64,000 nucleotides of DNA from a virus. The DNA lies in the IMG/VR virus record IMGVR_UViG_3300020595_000009, positions 1 through 64,000 of that record. The stretch is one strand, 5' to 3'. Made by a program: the position numbers and the translations under genes. The notes below the pieces were generated by a model, which made no database searches, was not told the origin of the DNA, and was given only the letters and a program-made list of their open reading frames with translations. Shown one piece after another: positions 15,787-25,700 of the stretch (position 1 is its first letter; each line of letters starts with the position of its first letter).

Positions 15787-18700
15787 CTATTCATCCTCGG
15801 TCCCTGAGTACGTTCCGGGGAGGTTATCACCCTCTTCAAACCGGGCTCGGGCGTCTGTAAGGCGACCGATGGTACCTAAGTCTTCAGGGGTGAATGCAGG
15901 AAATCCAGGCAGACTAGGGGGTGTAAACTCATCCTCGCCCCTTCTGCTGACGTCGCCTTCATTTCTTCTAGCTAAAGCATCTTGTATGTCTTGCTCTGTG
16001 ACAGTATCCGGCACCATAGTTCTTCTTTCTTCTGTTGCAATGTTAAAATCGTTTAGAGTATATTTAAATTCAACAAAGATTGACTTGCCTGTTTTTTTAG
16101 ACTTTAACTCAAGCATATATCTTTGATCGATAATATTGTTTCTAGTTTTGAGACCGTCTCTACCGAGTTCTACTGATGAAATTTGAGCTGATGTTTTTTC
16201 ATTAAATTGCCCAGGAATAAAAGAAATTTCTTGAGTGTTAGGTCTGATTTTTATAAACCTTCTTACACTTTTCGAAGAGCCGCCTTTCTTAGTTTTTAAA
16301 AATAGACCATCACTCTTAAGGGAGCCAAACATTTCTTTAAGAGATAATGTAGTAAGTAAAGGTTGGAGTGCACCATCGTTATCAATTATGGTAAATTTAA
16401 ATACTTCAGTTGGGTTAGAAATGTTTCCGTGAAAGTCCAAGGTCCGAAAAAGATAGTAGTAATCTGTGTTAGGGATTATACTGTCCATAAAGGAAGTACC
16501 ATCTGTGCTTAGGTCTTCAGAGGTTACACTTCTTATAACCCTTTTTCCTGCAACAAAGTCTTTAATTGTTTCTGGTTTTCGATCTAACCTGAATACTTCA
16601 AAGGCTGCTGGAGTTTCGTCTGAGTGGAATCTTATCTTTCCGCCTAACGCCACTCCTTGAGACTGCATTATTTTTCGAAATAAAGTTCTATCTCCTTCCT
16701 CGATTATCACAGGCATTGCGTGTTCTGTTGAATTCATCGAAGAAACTCTGATTTTAACTCGATCATTAAAGCCTTTCATTGGATAAAAATCGACATTTGG
16801 CCTAACTGGCGGTGCGTCTGTTAGAACGGAGTTTTCGGAAGTCAAAGGAACTTCTATTATTTTTGGCTGTTGCCTAGTTCTTATTTTTGCTCCTAGGAAA
16901 AAATCGTTTAAGCCGTTATTGATGGGGGGTCTTTTGCTTCTTCTGTCGACTTGAACGTTGTATTCAAACCCAAACGACTCGGCCAACTGGTATCTATAGC
17001 TGTTTTGAATGACAAACATTAGTGCAGATAAAGTATAATTATACTCTTGGTTTGGCTTAACTTGTGTGTCAAAAAACTCTGTAATCCCTTCTGGTCCGTT
17101 GCTAATAAAAAATTGTTGTATTGCCCCTGTCGAGATGTTTTCTTTGATTACTCGGTAGGCAAGAACTTCATGGTAATTACCCCTTTCTGATAAGAACATT
17201 TCTTTTAAGCTTGGGATCGCATCTTCTGATAAGCTTCTAATAGTGTCCTGAAAATCAAGAAAGAATTGCCTATCACGGGCGCCGTCCGAGCCGTTTTCAA
17301 GATAGCCCCCTAGGTTGACGCCACTTAAATAAGGGGTTGTAAACTTTTGACTGATTTCGCCTAGCTGAAATACTGTTGTTCCCTGAGTGGGGTATGAGGT
17401 TGAGGCGTCACGAGGGTCCAGGAAGGGTGCAAACGGATTGAAAACAAATGGTTGTGATGAGTTATTGAAAACTTCTTTAAAATCAAACTCTCTTACTGAC
17501 CTTGTAGAGGTTATTGGTGTCGGGCGTTCTGATGAATTGGTAGTGATAGAGAGAGACTTGGCATTTGACGTTATTATACCATCGGCCGGAGTTACCACTC
17601 CGTCCATTAGATTAAGTATTATGTCTGTTTTTAAGCTGTATTCATCTAGGATCCTCAATAAAGAATTTCTAGTAACCTCTCGGTAGTCGACACCTGCAAT
17701 ATCTAGATACCGATAGGGATCTGCTCTATCTGTGATTTCTATTCTATTATTAAACGGGAAAAGTGATTGAAAATTATTTTCTTTTAAAATTGCGGGATCA
17801 ATTAAGATTAGCCTTCTTTTTTGTTGATCTTCTTCTTCGCCATAAGCAGTGTCAAACTGTTCACCTGTAAGGTTCTTGACTGAAACACCGAACTTGTTGT
17901 AAAGCTCTGTCGTTGGGGAGGTCTTATAGGACATCCTATCATTAGTATAGGGCTCCAATTTAAATTCACCAAAAAACAACTCGTCTTTTAGAGCAGCTAT
18001 GTGTAATCGCAGGCTGCGCAGAAAGCGGTTGAGGGACTCGGCCTCGGATCCGGTGACCGGGCGCCTCGTCATAAAGACGTCTAATAGGTTCTCAAAATTC
18101 TTTATCACACTAAAGAGATAACTTGATGGCATTAAGCTTTCTTCAAACCCTGTATAGAAACGATTTGCGGGTGCGAGTGGTCCAAATTCAAACTCTCTAG
18201 ACAAAAAGTTATAATTTCCATCTATGGCTATGTTTGATTCGGCCTGAATTGTGGTGTTAATGCTTAGGTCTGTATACGAAAGGCTCACCGGCGCAGGAGA
18301 GGAGGGAGGGTAGGTCATAGAGCGTGCCCTTCTCATAAATCTTATTGGACCGGACGTGGGGTCCTCTTCACCTTTTGGATCCATAAGCATCTGGATTGTT
18401 CTTTCACAAGCTTCCATTGTCAGTCTTTCTACAGCTCCTCCAGACCGCCGACCTCCGTGGCCGTCACTCGCCAGCGCCGCCTCTTCGGAGGTATACAGAG
18501 GCCCGCCAAGTTCGCCAGTATCCAAAAACTCATTGAAAACTTCAGGGCTAAGGAAAATCTTGACCCAATCTATCCCTCGAAAATAGTATCTAATGTCTTG
18601 AAAAGATTCATAAAATAAAGATCGTTCATCTGGGCCAAAGGAAGGCATGCTGACCGGTCGTACAACCTGGTTGTCGATAAACTCAATCTTCCAAAAAGGT

Positions 18701-18987
18701 ATGCGGTATTCGACCTGAAATTCTTCTTCAAATTTTATACTGTTATTAACATCATCAATTGTTACTCGGGAGTCGTCCTCAAGTATGTTGGCTATGTTAC
18801 CGATCTTAGCTCCTCCAACATCGAACGGCGTTGTTTTATACCTAGCTAGGCCGGTTAGATAACGGAAAACATCTGACGCTTCGAAGCCTATCTCTCCGGT
18901 AACTGGACCACGAGGAAGACCGCCCGATTTTTTAAGGCTTAAATCAAAAACAGTTGCTGCGTTATAAAGTTGTTGTGAAATAGTCAT
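15787..18987 (-). CDS. Large virion structural protein, 1066 residues
   Basis: A 1066-residue protein with no recognised enzyme motif, lying in the tail/baseplate block. It starts MTISQQLYNAATVFDLSL. The sequence alternates beta-rich and helical stretches. One stretch near residue 790 (DYYYLFRTLDFHGNISNPTEVFKFTI) has the strand pattern of an FnIII-like beta sandwich, such as often found in phage tail and adhesion proteins. The last 70 residues are polar and glycine- and proline-rich, suggesting a flexible tail. It starts five bases after the stop of the 905-residue gene. Likely a baseplate or tail-peripheral component. Confidence 0.72.
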   Translation of the reverse strand: MTISQQLYNAATVFDLSLKKSGGLPRGPVTGEIGFEASDVFRYLTGLARYKTTPFDVGGAKIGNIANILEDDSRVTIDDVNNSIKFEEEFQVEYRIPFWKIEFIDNQVVRPVSMPSFGPDERSLFYESFQDIRYYFRGIDWVKIFLSPEVFNEFLDTGELGGPLYTSEEAALASDGHGGRRSGGAVERLTMEACERTIQMLMDPKGEEDPTSGPIRFMRRARSMTYPPSSPAPVSLSYTDLSINTTIQAESNIAIDGNYNFLSREFEFGPLAPANRFYTGFEESLMPSSYLFSVIKNFENLLDVFMTRRPVTGSEAESLNRFLRSLRLHIAALKDELFFGEFKLEPYTNDRMSYKTSPTTELYNKFGVSVKNLTGEQFDTAYGEEEDQQKRRLILIDPAILKENNFQSLFPFNNRIEITDRADPYRYLDIAGVDYREVTRNSLLRILDEYSLKTDIILNLMDGVVTPADGIITSNAKSLSITTNSSERPTPITSTRSVREFDFKEVFNNSSQPFVFNPFAPFLDPRDASTSYPTQGTTVFQLGEISQKFTTPYLSGVNLGGYLENGSDGARDRQFFLDFQDTIRSLSEDAIPSLKEMFLSERGNYHEVLAYRVIKENISTGAIQQFFISNGPEGITEFFDTQVKPNQEYNYTLSALMFVIQNSYRYQLAESFGFEYNVQVDRRSKRPPINNGLNDFFLGAKIRTRQQPKIIEVPLTSENSVLTDAPPVRPNVDFYPMKGFNDRVKIRVSSMNSTEHAMPVIIEEGDRTLFRKIMQSQGVALGGKIRFHSDETPAAFEVFRLDRKPETIKDFVAGKRVIRSVTSEDLSTDGTSFMDSIIPNTDYYYLFRTLDFHGNISNPTEVFKFTIIDNDGALQPLLTTLSLKEMFGSLKSDGLFLKTKKGGSSKSVRRFIKIRPNTQEISFIPGQFNEKTSAQISSVELGRDGLKTRNNIIDQRYMLELKSKKTGKSIFVEFKYTLNDFNIATEERRTMVPDTVTEQDIQDALARRNEGDVSRRGEDEFTPPSLPGFPAFTPEDLGTIGRLTDARARFEEGDNLPGTYSGTEDE

Positions 18988-18992
18988 AATTT

Positions 18993-21710
18993 TTATCCTG
19001 CAGATGGTTCATCAGGTGTGATAACAGTTCCAGCTTCATCACTGTCTATAAAAAAGTGTTCCGTTTCTGACTTTAAATTTAATAAATTTCTATTATTTAA
19101 GTACCACATAGTGTTTTTATTTCCTATGTTATAATTAGACATCTTACAAAATAATAAACCACTTGATTCAAGATCCTCATCTGTAGGCTTTATACCGAAA
19201 ACAGGACTTCTAAGATCGGGTTGGCCGTTCTCCAAGCTTTTAAAGCCTGTTAGGACTTGTATTTCTTTAATGTTTGCAAAATTAAACCTAATCAATGAAG
19301 AATTAAGAGGGTTTTGCAAAGTTGTCCGATCGCCACCCCAAAAGAAGGTGATTCTTCCGTCAGCTTCTGTTGCTTGGAGTGTTTCGTATAGTGAATACAA
19401 AGGGTAGGGCAGTTGAATTTCTGTAATTAGGGTGCCGCCAGGGCCGCTTGTTTGGGTGCCCTTCATTGATCTTATAGATTCTAAAAGTTGCACAGGATTT
19501 CTTAAACCAGCATCTATCAGTGCAGCATTGTAATTAGTCGGGTGCTCTATTAGATTTTCAACATAATCTAAAAATAAGGTTAGAACGCTTAGCCTACTTT
19601 CAATAGTAGCGTTTAGTTCGTCTAGATCTTCAAAGTTTTCATCCAAGTTGTAGATTGCTTCTACGATTTCGTTATTTTCGTCTTCTGATGGTCGTAAAAC
19701 GCCACTTGATACTGCGCTTTCTAGGATAGAATCAGTTGTTTCTCTTCTAAAGTCATCAGATTTGTCGATAATAGAAGGGAATGGAATAAAGGAGATAAGG
19801 TTGTATACTTCGTTTATCGCATTGTATAAGCTAGACTTGAGTGCCGGGCTTTCTGGCGATGTTTCTTCGAGGCGCTCAATGTTAATGTCTAGCAGTTTGT
19901 TTTTGATGATGTTTAACGCTGCCAGATAGCTAGACTTTGCACCCTGGGCTTCTGATAACTCCGAAGAAAGGACTGATCTTGTGTTATCAAAGACAACTTC
20001 ATTCCTCTTCTTTATTGAGCGGATAGTAAGATAACTCGTTGTTGGGTCAATCTTAAGACCAAGCCGGCTTTCTGTTGACTCTAACCCAGGAGACCTAGTG
20101 GGGGTATCTGCTGTGAAATACTTACGAACATTCTCGTTCATCAAAAGCCCATAAGCGCCTTGGGTTATCGTCGGGAAGTTAGTTGTTGGCCCACCACTCA
20201 TGTATGAATACCTTAAAGAATAGTCTTCTGGTTTAAACTCGTATCCAAAGGAGTGCTTAACTTTTATCAAAGTTTTCTCAGGGTTTGTTGAGCTTCCACT
20301 CTTTCCGTTACCGCTAAAGGCGCCCGATAACTGGAATCCAACTCCAAGGAAAGTTTGCTGAAGTTCTTTCACTAGACTATCAAAGAACCTAAAGAATAAC
20401 TCAAAAGAGTATTCATTTGTATTCGCATTTTCACCCAAAGAGATTAGTTTTCTTAACTGTATTATGGTCTCGTTGATAGTGGCGCTCAAGCTGGCCGAAT
20501 CAAATTTTGCAGTTGCTTGGATTATTTCTTCTATAACCTTCATAAAGTAATCTATGCGATCCGGATAATCTTGAGCTTCACTGCTATTGAACTCATTTTG
20601 AAGATCTTCTTGTATTGTCGGTATACCATTGAGATAAAAAGTCTGGGCATCACGATTATAAAATGCTAGCTTTATAAAGGTGTCGTCCATAAAGGATCTA
20701 AAGCGCTCAATTTCTGTTATGTTATTTATTAACTGATCAACAACCGGATAAATACCATTGAGAAAAATAATGTTTGTATTAAAGTTGTATTTTAGGTTCT
20801 TTGAGTATTCTCTTATCTCGTCGGCGCCGGTAAAAGCAATAACGCTGGTTGGAAGGTTTAAGATTGTGCGATCAGCTATTTGTGAAGTTTCTATGGTGTT
20901 ATTTAAAACCTCCGGCGCTCTGGTTTCAACATTGCTTTCTTTGATAAATAATTGATTTTTTATGACTGTTGAATCTAGTGCCTTTTGTTGCTCTTTTTCA
21001 GACAATAAAGAAAACAAATTAGAGTTGTTTTTTAGGACTTTTCTTAGATCAAGAAAGTATAAAAAGTTAAACCTATCATCTTTTATGCTTGGAAACAGCT
21101 GAGAAAACGCTGCCGGTTCAAGTTCATCGTCTGCGGGGTTGACCTCCTGCGCTTGGCTTAATAGGCTTGTAGGGCCGCTCAGAGCAGTTTGTATCACTAA
21201 AACTTCAGGATTTTCCGCAATGTACACAGCGCCTTCTTCTTTAATGGCGAAGAAAGTTGAACTCAAAAGAAGCTCGTTTCCAACCAGTTGATCAAGAGTG
21301 AGGTTGCTTAAACTGGTGCAAAAAGCAAAAATGTTTCTTTTTGCAAAGTCCTCTACGGAATGCTGAACGTCAAAGGTCCCAAGCCTATAAATGCTCGTGT
21401 TTCCGGATGGGCCGGACGACGTTCTTATAAATGTAGATCTTGAAAAAGAAAAATCAATGTCGACATAATTTGCTTGGATGTTCTTAAGGAAAGTGTCTCT
21501 TTTGAGAAGGCTTTGATTTTCCTTGTATGCGTTATAGTCTAAATCAGAGTCAAGGGACGCTGTCGTGAGCCGAAAGCTAAGCGTTACTCCTGCAACAACT
21601 TGGTTAATTGGCACTTCAAGGCTTAGATCTATTTTTGTTCCCGTTTCAGAAACATACAACTTATCAAAAATAATTCTTTTGCCGGTGAGTCCGGTTGTTG
21701 TTATAACCAT
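18993..21710 (-). CDS. Large virion structural protein, 905 residues
   Basis: The start is the ATG at 21710, which shares one base with the stop of the upstream gene (TAATG) and has GGAGA about ten bases before it; a TTG two codons upstream is less likely. The protein of about 905 residues begins MVITTTGLTGKRIIFDKLYV, has long helical parts (about residues 590-700) and many N, S and T. It has no signal peptide or enzyme motif I recognise. Together with the 1066- and 3009-residue proteins it forms a block of very large proteins that are probably baseplate or tail-tip parts. Confidence 0.72.
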   Translation of the reverse strand: MVITTTGLTGKRIIFDKLYVSETGTKIDLSLEVPINQVVAGVTLSFRLTTASLDSDLDYNAYKENQSLLKRDTFLKNIQANYVDIDFSFSRSTFIRTSSGPSGNTSIYRLGTFDVQHSVEDFAKRNIFAFCTSLSNLTLDQLVGNELLLSSTFFAIKEEGAVYIAENPEVLVIQTALSGPTSLLSQAQEVNPADDELEPAAFSQLFPSIKDDRFNFLYFLDLRKVLKNNSNLFSLLSEKEQQKALDSTVIKNQLFIKESNVETRAPEVLNNTIETSQIADRTILNLPTSVIAFTGADEIREYSKNLKYNFNTNIIFLNGIYPVVDQLINNITEIERFRSFMDDTFIKLAFYNRDAQTFYLNGIPTIQEDLQNEFNSSEAQDYPDRIDYFMKVIEEIIQATAKFDSASLSATINETIIQLRKLISLGENANTNEYSFELFFRFFDSLVKELQQTFLGVGFQLSGAFSGNGKSGSSTNPEKTLIKVKHSFGYEFKPEDYSLRYSYMSGGPTTNFPTITQGAYGLLMNENVRKYFTADTPTRSPGLESTESRLGLKIDPTTSYLTIRSIKKRNEVVFDNTRSVLSSELSEAQGAKSSYLAALNIIKNKLLDINIERLEETSPESPALKSSLYNAINEVYNLISFIPFPSIIDKSDDFRRETTDSILESAVSSGVLRPSEDENNEIVEAIYNLDENFEDLDELNATIESRLSVLTLFLDYVENLIEHPTNYNAALIDAGLRNPVQLLESIRSMKGTQTSGPGGTLITEIQLPYPLYSLYETLQATEADGRITFFWGGDRTTLQNPLNSSLIRFNFANIKEIQVLTGFKSLENGQPDLRSPVFGIKPTDEDLESSGLLFCKMSNYNIGNKNTMWYLNNRNLLNLKSETEHFFIDSDEAGTVITPDEPSAG

Positions 21711-22744
21711 TAGCAAGGATCTCCAGCGTCGTCTCTTCTTCTAGAGAAATCCGCATCTCGTCTTATGTCAAACGTATTCTGAATCAAAGGATCATCTAAT
21801 ATCGGGTATCCAAGTGAATCTCTTGGCACCTTACTAGTAAGTAGTGCCGGGTCTATTTCTTCGTCTATCTGTATGTCAAGATGAAACTCAACATCATCTT
21901 CTGTTAAAATAGAATCTTGTGATGAAATTTCCACTTCATCCATCAAGAACCCTTCTTCATTGACTTGTTTTTGCTTGGCTTTAAAGTTTAGTTTTTTATA
22001 CTCTTCTTTGTCGTCTTCTTTTGTTTCGATCTTGTAAACGCTTATCTCAAAGTTGTCATAAGCCTCAACAGAGTTTAGTTCGTCGACCGCCAAGAGCAAC
22101 TCGTCAACCTCAAGGAAAACGTATTTGTTGTCTTGGAGAATTGGAGAAACAACAGCTGGTTCTATTCTGACTGGGTCAATCAGTTCTGGCGGGATTGTCA
22201 TCGACGGGTCTGGTAAACTTCTTATCTCAGGGGTTAGGTCCAAGTCTTGTGTAACTAGCCTTGTCTGGGGTTTGTTTAAACGTTCGTCCGTGCTGCCTTT
22301 AAAAACGTATACGGAAGAAGCAGTATGGACATTTGTTAATGTGCCATCTAAAAAGCTAACACTGATTTGGGATCCGGTTACTTCGCCTATTTTTGACGTT
22401 CCTAGGCCGTATTTGAGTAAGTTAGTATTTTCATACAAGCGAATGTTATCAAAAAGAACTTGGTTGGTGTCAAAAAGCTCTTGGTCGCCTGGGGTATTGT
22501 TAAGTTTGATGTCAGCGCCAACAATAGAATAAGTTGTTTTTAGGTATGGTGTTTCTTTTCTTACTCGATCGTCCGCTTCGCCATTTGAGTTTTCTGTCAA
22601 GGCAGCATAAGAACCATCATAAATAACGCCATCATCAAAAAAAGCATAAAAGGAAGGCCTGAGCTTTCCTGCTGCTAATTTCTTTTTTCCAAATGAAGTT
22701 AGTTCTATGTTTATTACTTCTTGTTTTGAATCGAATAATGACAT
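21710..22744 (-). CDS. Virion structural protein related at its start to the 315-residue protein
   Basis: This 344-residue protein opens MSLFDSKQEVINIELTSFGKKKLAAGK and continues with YAFFDDGVIYDGSY. The LT.fGKK.LA.G and F.DD.I.YD steps match the N-terminal pattern of the 315-residue protein at 14.8-15.7 kb. Such openings are familiar from structural genes of marine myoviruses. The C-terminal half is acidic, ending DADFSRRRDDAGDPC. It follows the 3009-residue gene after a 42-base gap. Confidence 0.75.
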   Translation of the reverse strand: MSLFDSKQEVINIELTSFGKKKLAAGKLRPSFYAFFDDGVIYDGSYAALTENSNGEADDRVRKETPYLKTTYSIVGADIKLNNTPGDQELFDTNQVLFDNIRLYENTNLLKYGLGTSKIGEVTGSQISVSFLDGTLTNVHTASSVYVFKGSTDERLNKPQTRLVTQDLDLTPEIRSLPDPSMTIPPELIDPVRIEPAVVSPILQDNKYVFLEVDELLLAVDELNSVEAYDNFEISVYKIETKEDDKEEYKKLNFKAKQKQVNEEGFLMDEVEISSQDSILTEDDVEFHLDIQIDEEIDPALLTSKVPRDSLGYPILDDPLIQNTFDIRRDADFSRRRDDAGDPC

Positions 22745-22786
22745 TTTAGTTACCCTTGTAATTCTTTATCTGGATCTTAAGCCTTT

Positions 22787-25700
22787 TCATGACGATCCAC
22801 TAACGTCGGTAGTGTTGGTTATCTCTAAAGCAGTATTTATTTTGGCTAGTTCCACGAAAGAGAAGAAGTCATAAGGCCAGTTATAACTATAAGTCGGGTC
22901 GACGAATGCGCCTTGTACGTTAACTCTCTCTCTGAGGCCTTTCGCCAATGAGGAGTTTCTTACCTGTTCGTAGTAGTCGTAAGCAGCTCTTTGCTTGACT
23001 TTGAACACCATCCAGCGTGTGTCGGTCGGGAGGCCTTCAGGGAACCAAGAACCTGCTTCGCCATAAGCTACATTTACAATGCTTTCTTCTTTGTCAAATC
23101 CAGAAGTTAGATCTTTTTTGCCGCTTGTTGATGTTGGTGGCAAGTTCTGCCAAATGTCCGCAAGGTCTTGTCTGTTGAGTTTCATATTGAAGTCAAAAAC
23201 AAACATTGCGAATGGTAACACTCCTTCGGGATTGTCTGGTTGTAATAAATTGTAAAAGAAATCATACTTAGGTGGTAGGACAAATTCGTGCCCCTTCCTG
23301 GCCAAGTTGATATACTCATCTCTTATTGTTGGTCGTTCTCCGCCGTGTTTAACAAAGGAGATGGCCGATTGTAATTCTGCAGGATTTATTGGGAATAATC
23401 TTTTTTCTCCTTCAACAACTGTATACGGAATAGCAACGATGGCTTCTTTCACAGTCCTTGAGTCGGCAATTTCACCTAGTTTTACCGGCTGGTTGGTAAA
23501 GCCGAGTGCTTCCGCTAGAGAACCAGTTGTGTCTGTTAGGATTGGTTCTGTGATCTGCATCTTGATACCCTGATCCATTCTACCTGATCCAGTTGGGATT
23601 TGGCCATACTGATGCCACATTCCAACATAGTAGTTGTCAGCTTTTGAGGATCCATTATAAAACCCAGTGCCGTTGGTCGATGCCATATCAATTCCGCTAA
23701 AGTTTGTGCTTGAGGAGAAAGACGGAAATTTACCGGGCGCTATAGCTGTCAGTGTAACCACATTACTAACACGGGCTGCAGTAAAGTTTGATTTTATAGA
23801 AGAGTTATTAACTAAAATTGCATCTAATATGTTTTGAGCCTGTGTGCCTGTTCCGGAGGTTCTTTGTATTTCGTAATCTCCAGGTGTTCCGCTGACAAAT
23901 GTATATTCGACGTCGCTAAAACCATCGCTTATTGTTAATTTTTTGCCGGCTGTAACTGGAGCGCCATTAACTGTTATAACGTGAGTAGCCTGAGTGTTAC
24001 TAGCAACAGAAATCGATGCTGTTCTGTGGCTGAAATCCAATACGGGGGATTCCCATTTTGGTTGAATTGAGATTGCATACTCGGGTGCTGATGGTACAGC
24101 ACGAGAAGAGTCTCCAACTTTAACTTTTCTGTTTAGTTGTATAGAGTCTGTAATTTTTGTTCGACCATCCAAAGCAAGAGACACGCCGGGTGAAGTACTG
24201 AGGTCTTCATAAATCGTGAATGACTCTGTTAGATTGCCTAAAATAAAGTCAACGCTGTGGTTATCGGATGTTGGGTTAAACACAAGTTCGATACCCTCTT
24301 CCTCTGTGGTCGATCCAATGTCGTAAGGAGGGAGGAAGGGCAGGTGCGAGGCCCTGGTACCGTTAAGAGAAAGGCTGTCGTCCATCGCTGGGCCGTATGA
24401 TTTGCTTCCGCTGTATATATCCATGTCTTCTTCAAAAACACGAACTTTCATTCTGTATTCTTTTCTAGGATCAAAACTAAAGTCGTTCTCACCAGCTGAA
24501 ACCAAGGAAGAAACAGACCGGTTTTTTAAGAAAAGGTTCATTGTTTCTGCTAAGAAGTTATTAATAGCAAATGAGTAAAGCGGAGATCCACCACGACTAG
24601 AATCGTAACTAGCTGTAGAGATTATAATAGCAGTTGGATCGGGCTCCGAGTCAACCATTGTAGTGATGTAAGCCAAAGGGTCTGTTATTGACTCAAAAGG
24701 AAGCCTATAATTAAACGATCCAGAGATTCTAGGCCCTTCATCATCATATACGGAGGTTCCTGAAGAGTTGGACAAATAAGTGCCGGTTACATTTAATTCC
24801 GGGTCAAAACTTGATGTAAAGACAGGATATCCAACTGAAATTCCTGATTTAATGCTGTTGCAAAGTATTCCTGGGCTATAGAATGGCGCCATAGCGGTTC
24901 TAAAGCTGCCGCCATTGTTAAGATTAGAAGCGCCAGTATCGTAAGGGTTGCCCTCGCCGCTAATAGTTATAACATCACTAAATGATTGACTGAATAGAGT
25001 GCCTAGTTGCACAACACGTTGAGCCGGGTAGAAGCCTTCGTAGGGAAGGAATTTTTTAATCGCTTCGCAAGAAAGTCTTAGGGTTCCTTGGTTTTCGATA
25101 CCAGCCGAATCGTGCTTGTCTTTTATGATATTAAAATATTTTAAGAAATCTGAGTTTGTATAATCCGCATAGAAATTGTTTTCAGTATCATCCGCCACGA
25201 AGCCGCCAGTAATTGAAAGCATTGGTGAAAGAATTGTTGACTCCCCTTCTTCGCCGGCTAGGATCTGATCTATTGTTTCGCTTATTCTAAATTCCGGAAT
25301 GACGGAATATTCTTTTCCAGCAGATTTTGCTTCTTGGATATACGCATCATAGTTCTCATAGTAGAAAGGCTCTTTGCCGGCCTCTTCTGCTGCTGACCAA
25401 GGTGTTCCGCCCACTGTTTGATGTGGGACAAAGTAATCAACATTATTACCAGGAGCAGCACTAGCTGAGAAGATTAAACTACCGGTAAAGCTTGTGAAAT
25501 CTCTAGCATACTGAACTCCTGGCCTAATTTGTGAGTCCATATAGAGCTTTTTCCAATGGTTGTTTACGAACGGCTGGCTGCCTAGAGTTTGACCAGTGGG
25601 CATGCCAACAATTAAATAACTAAGTTGGGTATTGTTGTTTAACTCACCGGCGCTAAATAAGTTTTTCCTGCTGTATAAGTCAATTTCTGCGTAGGAGCCA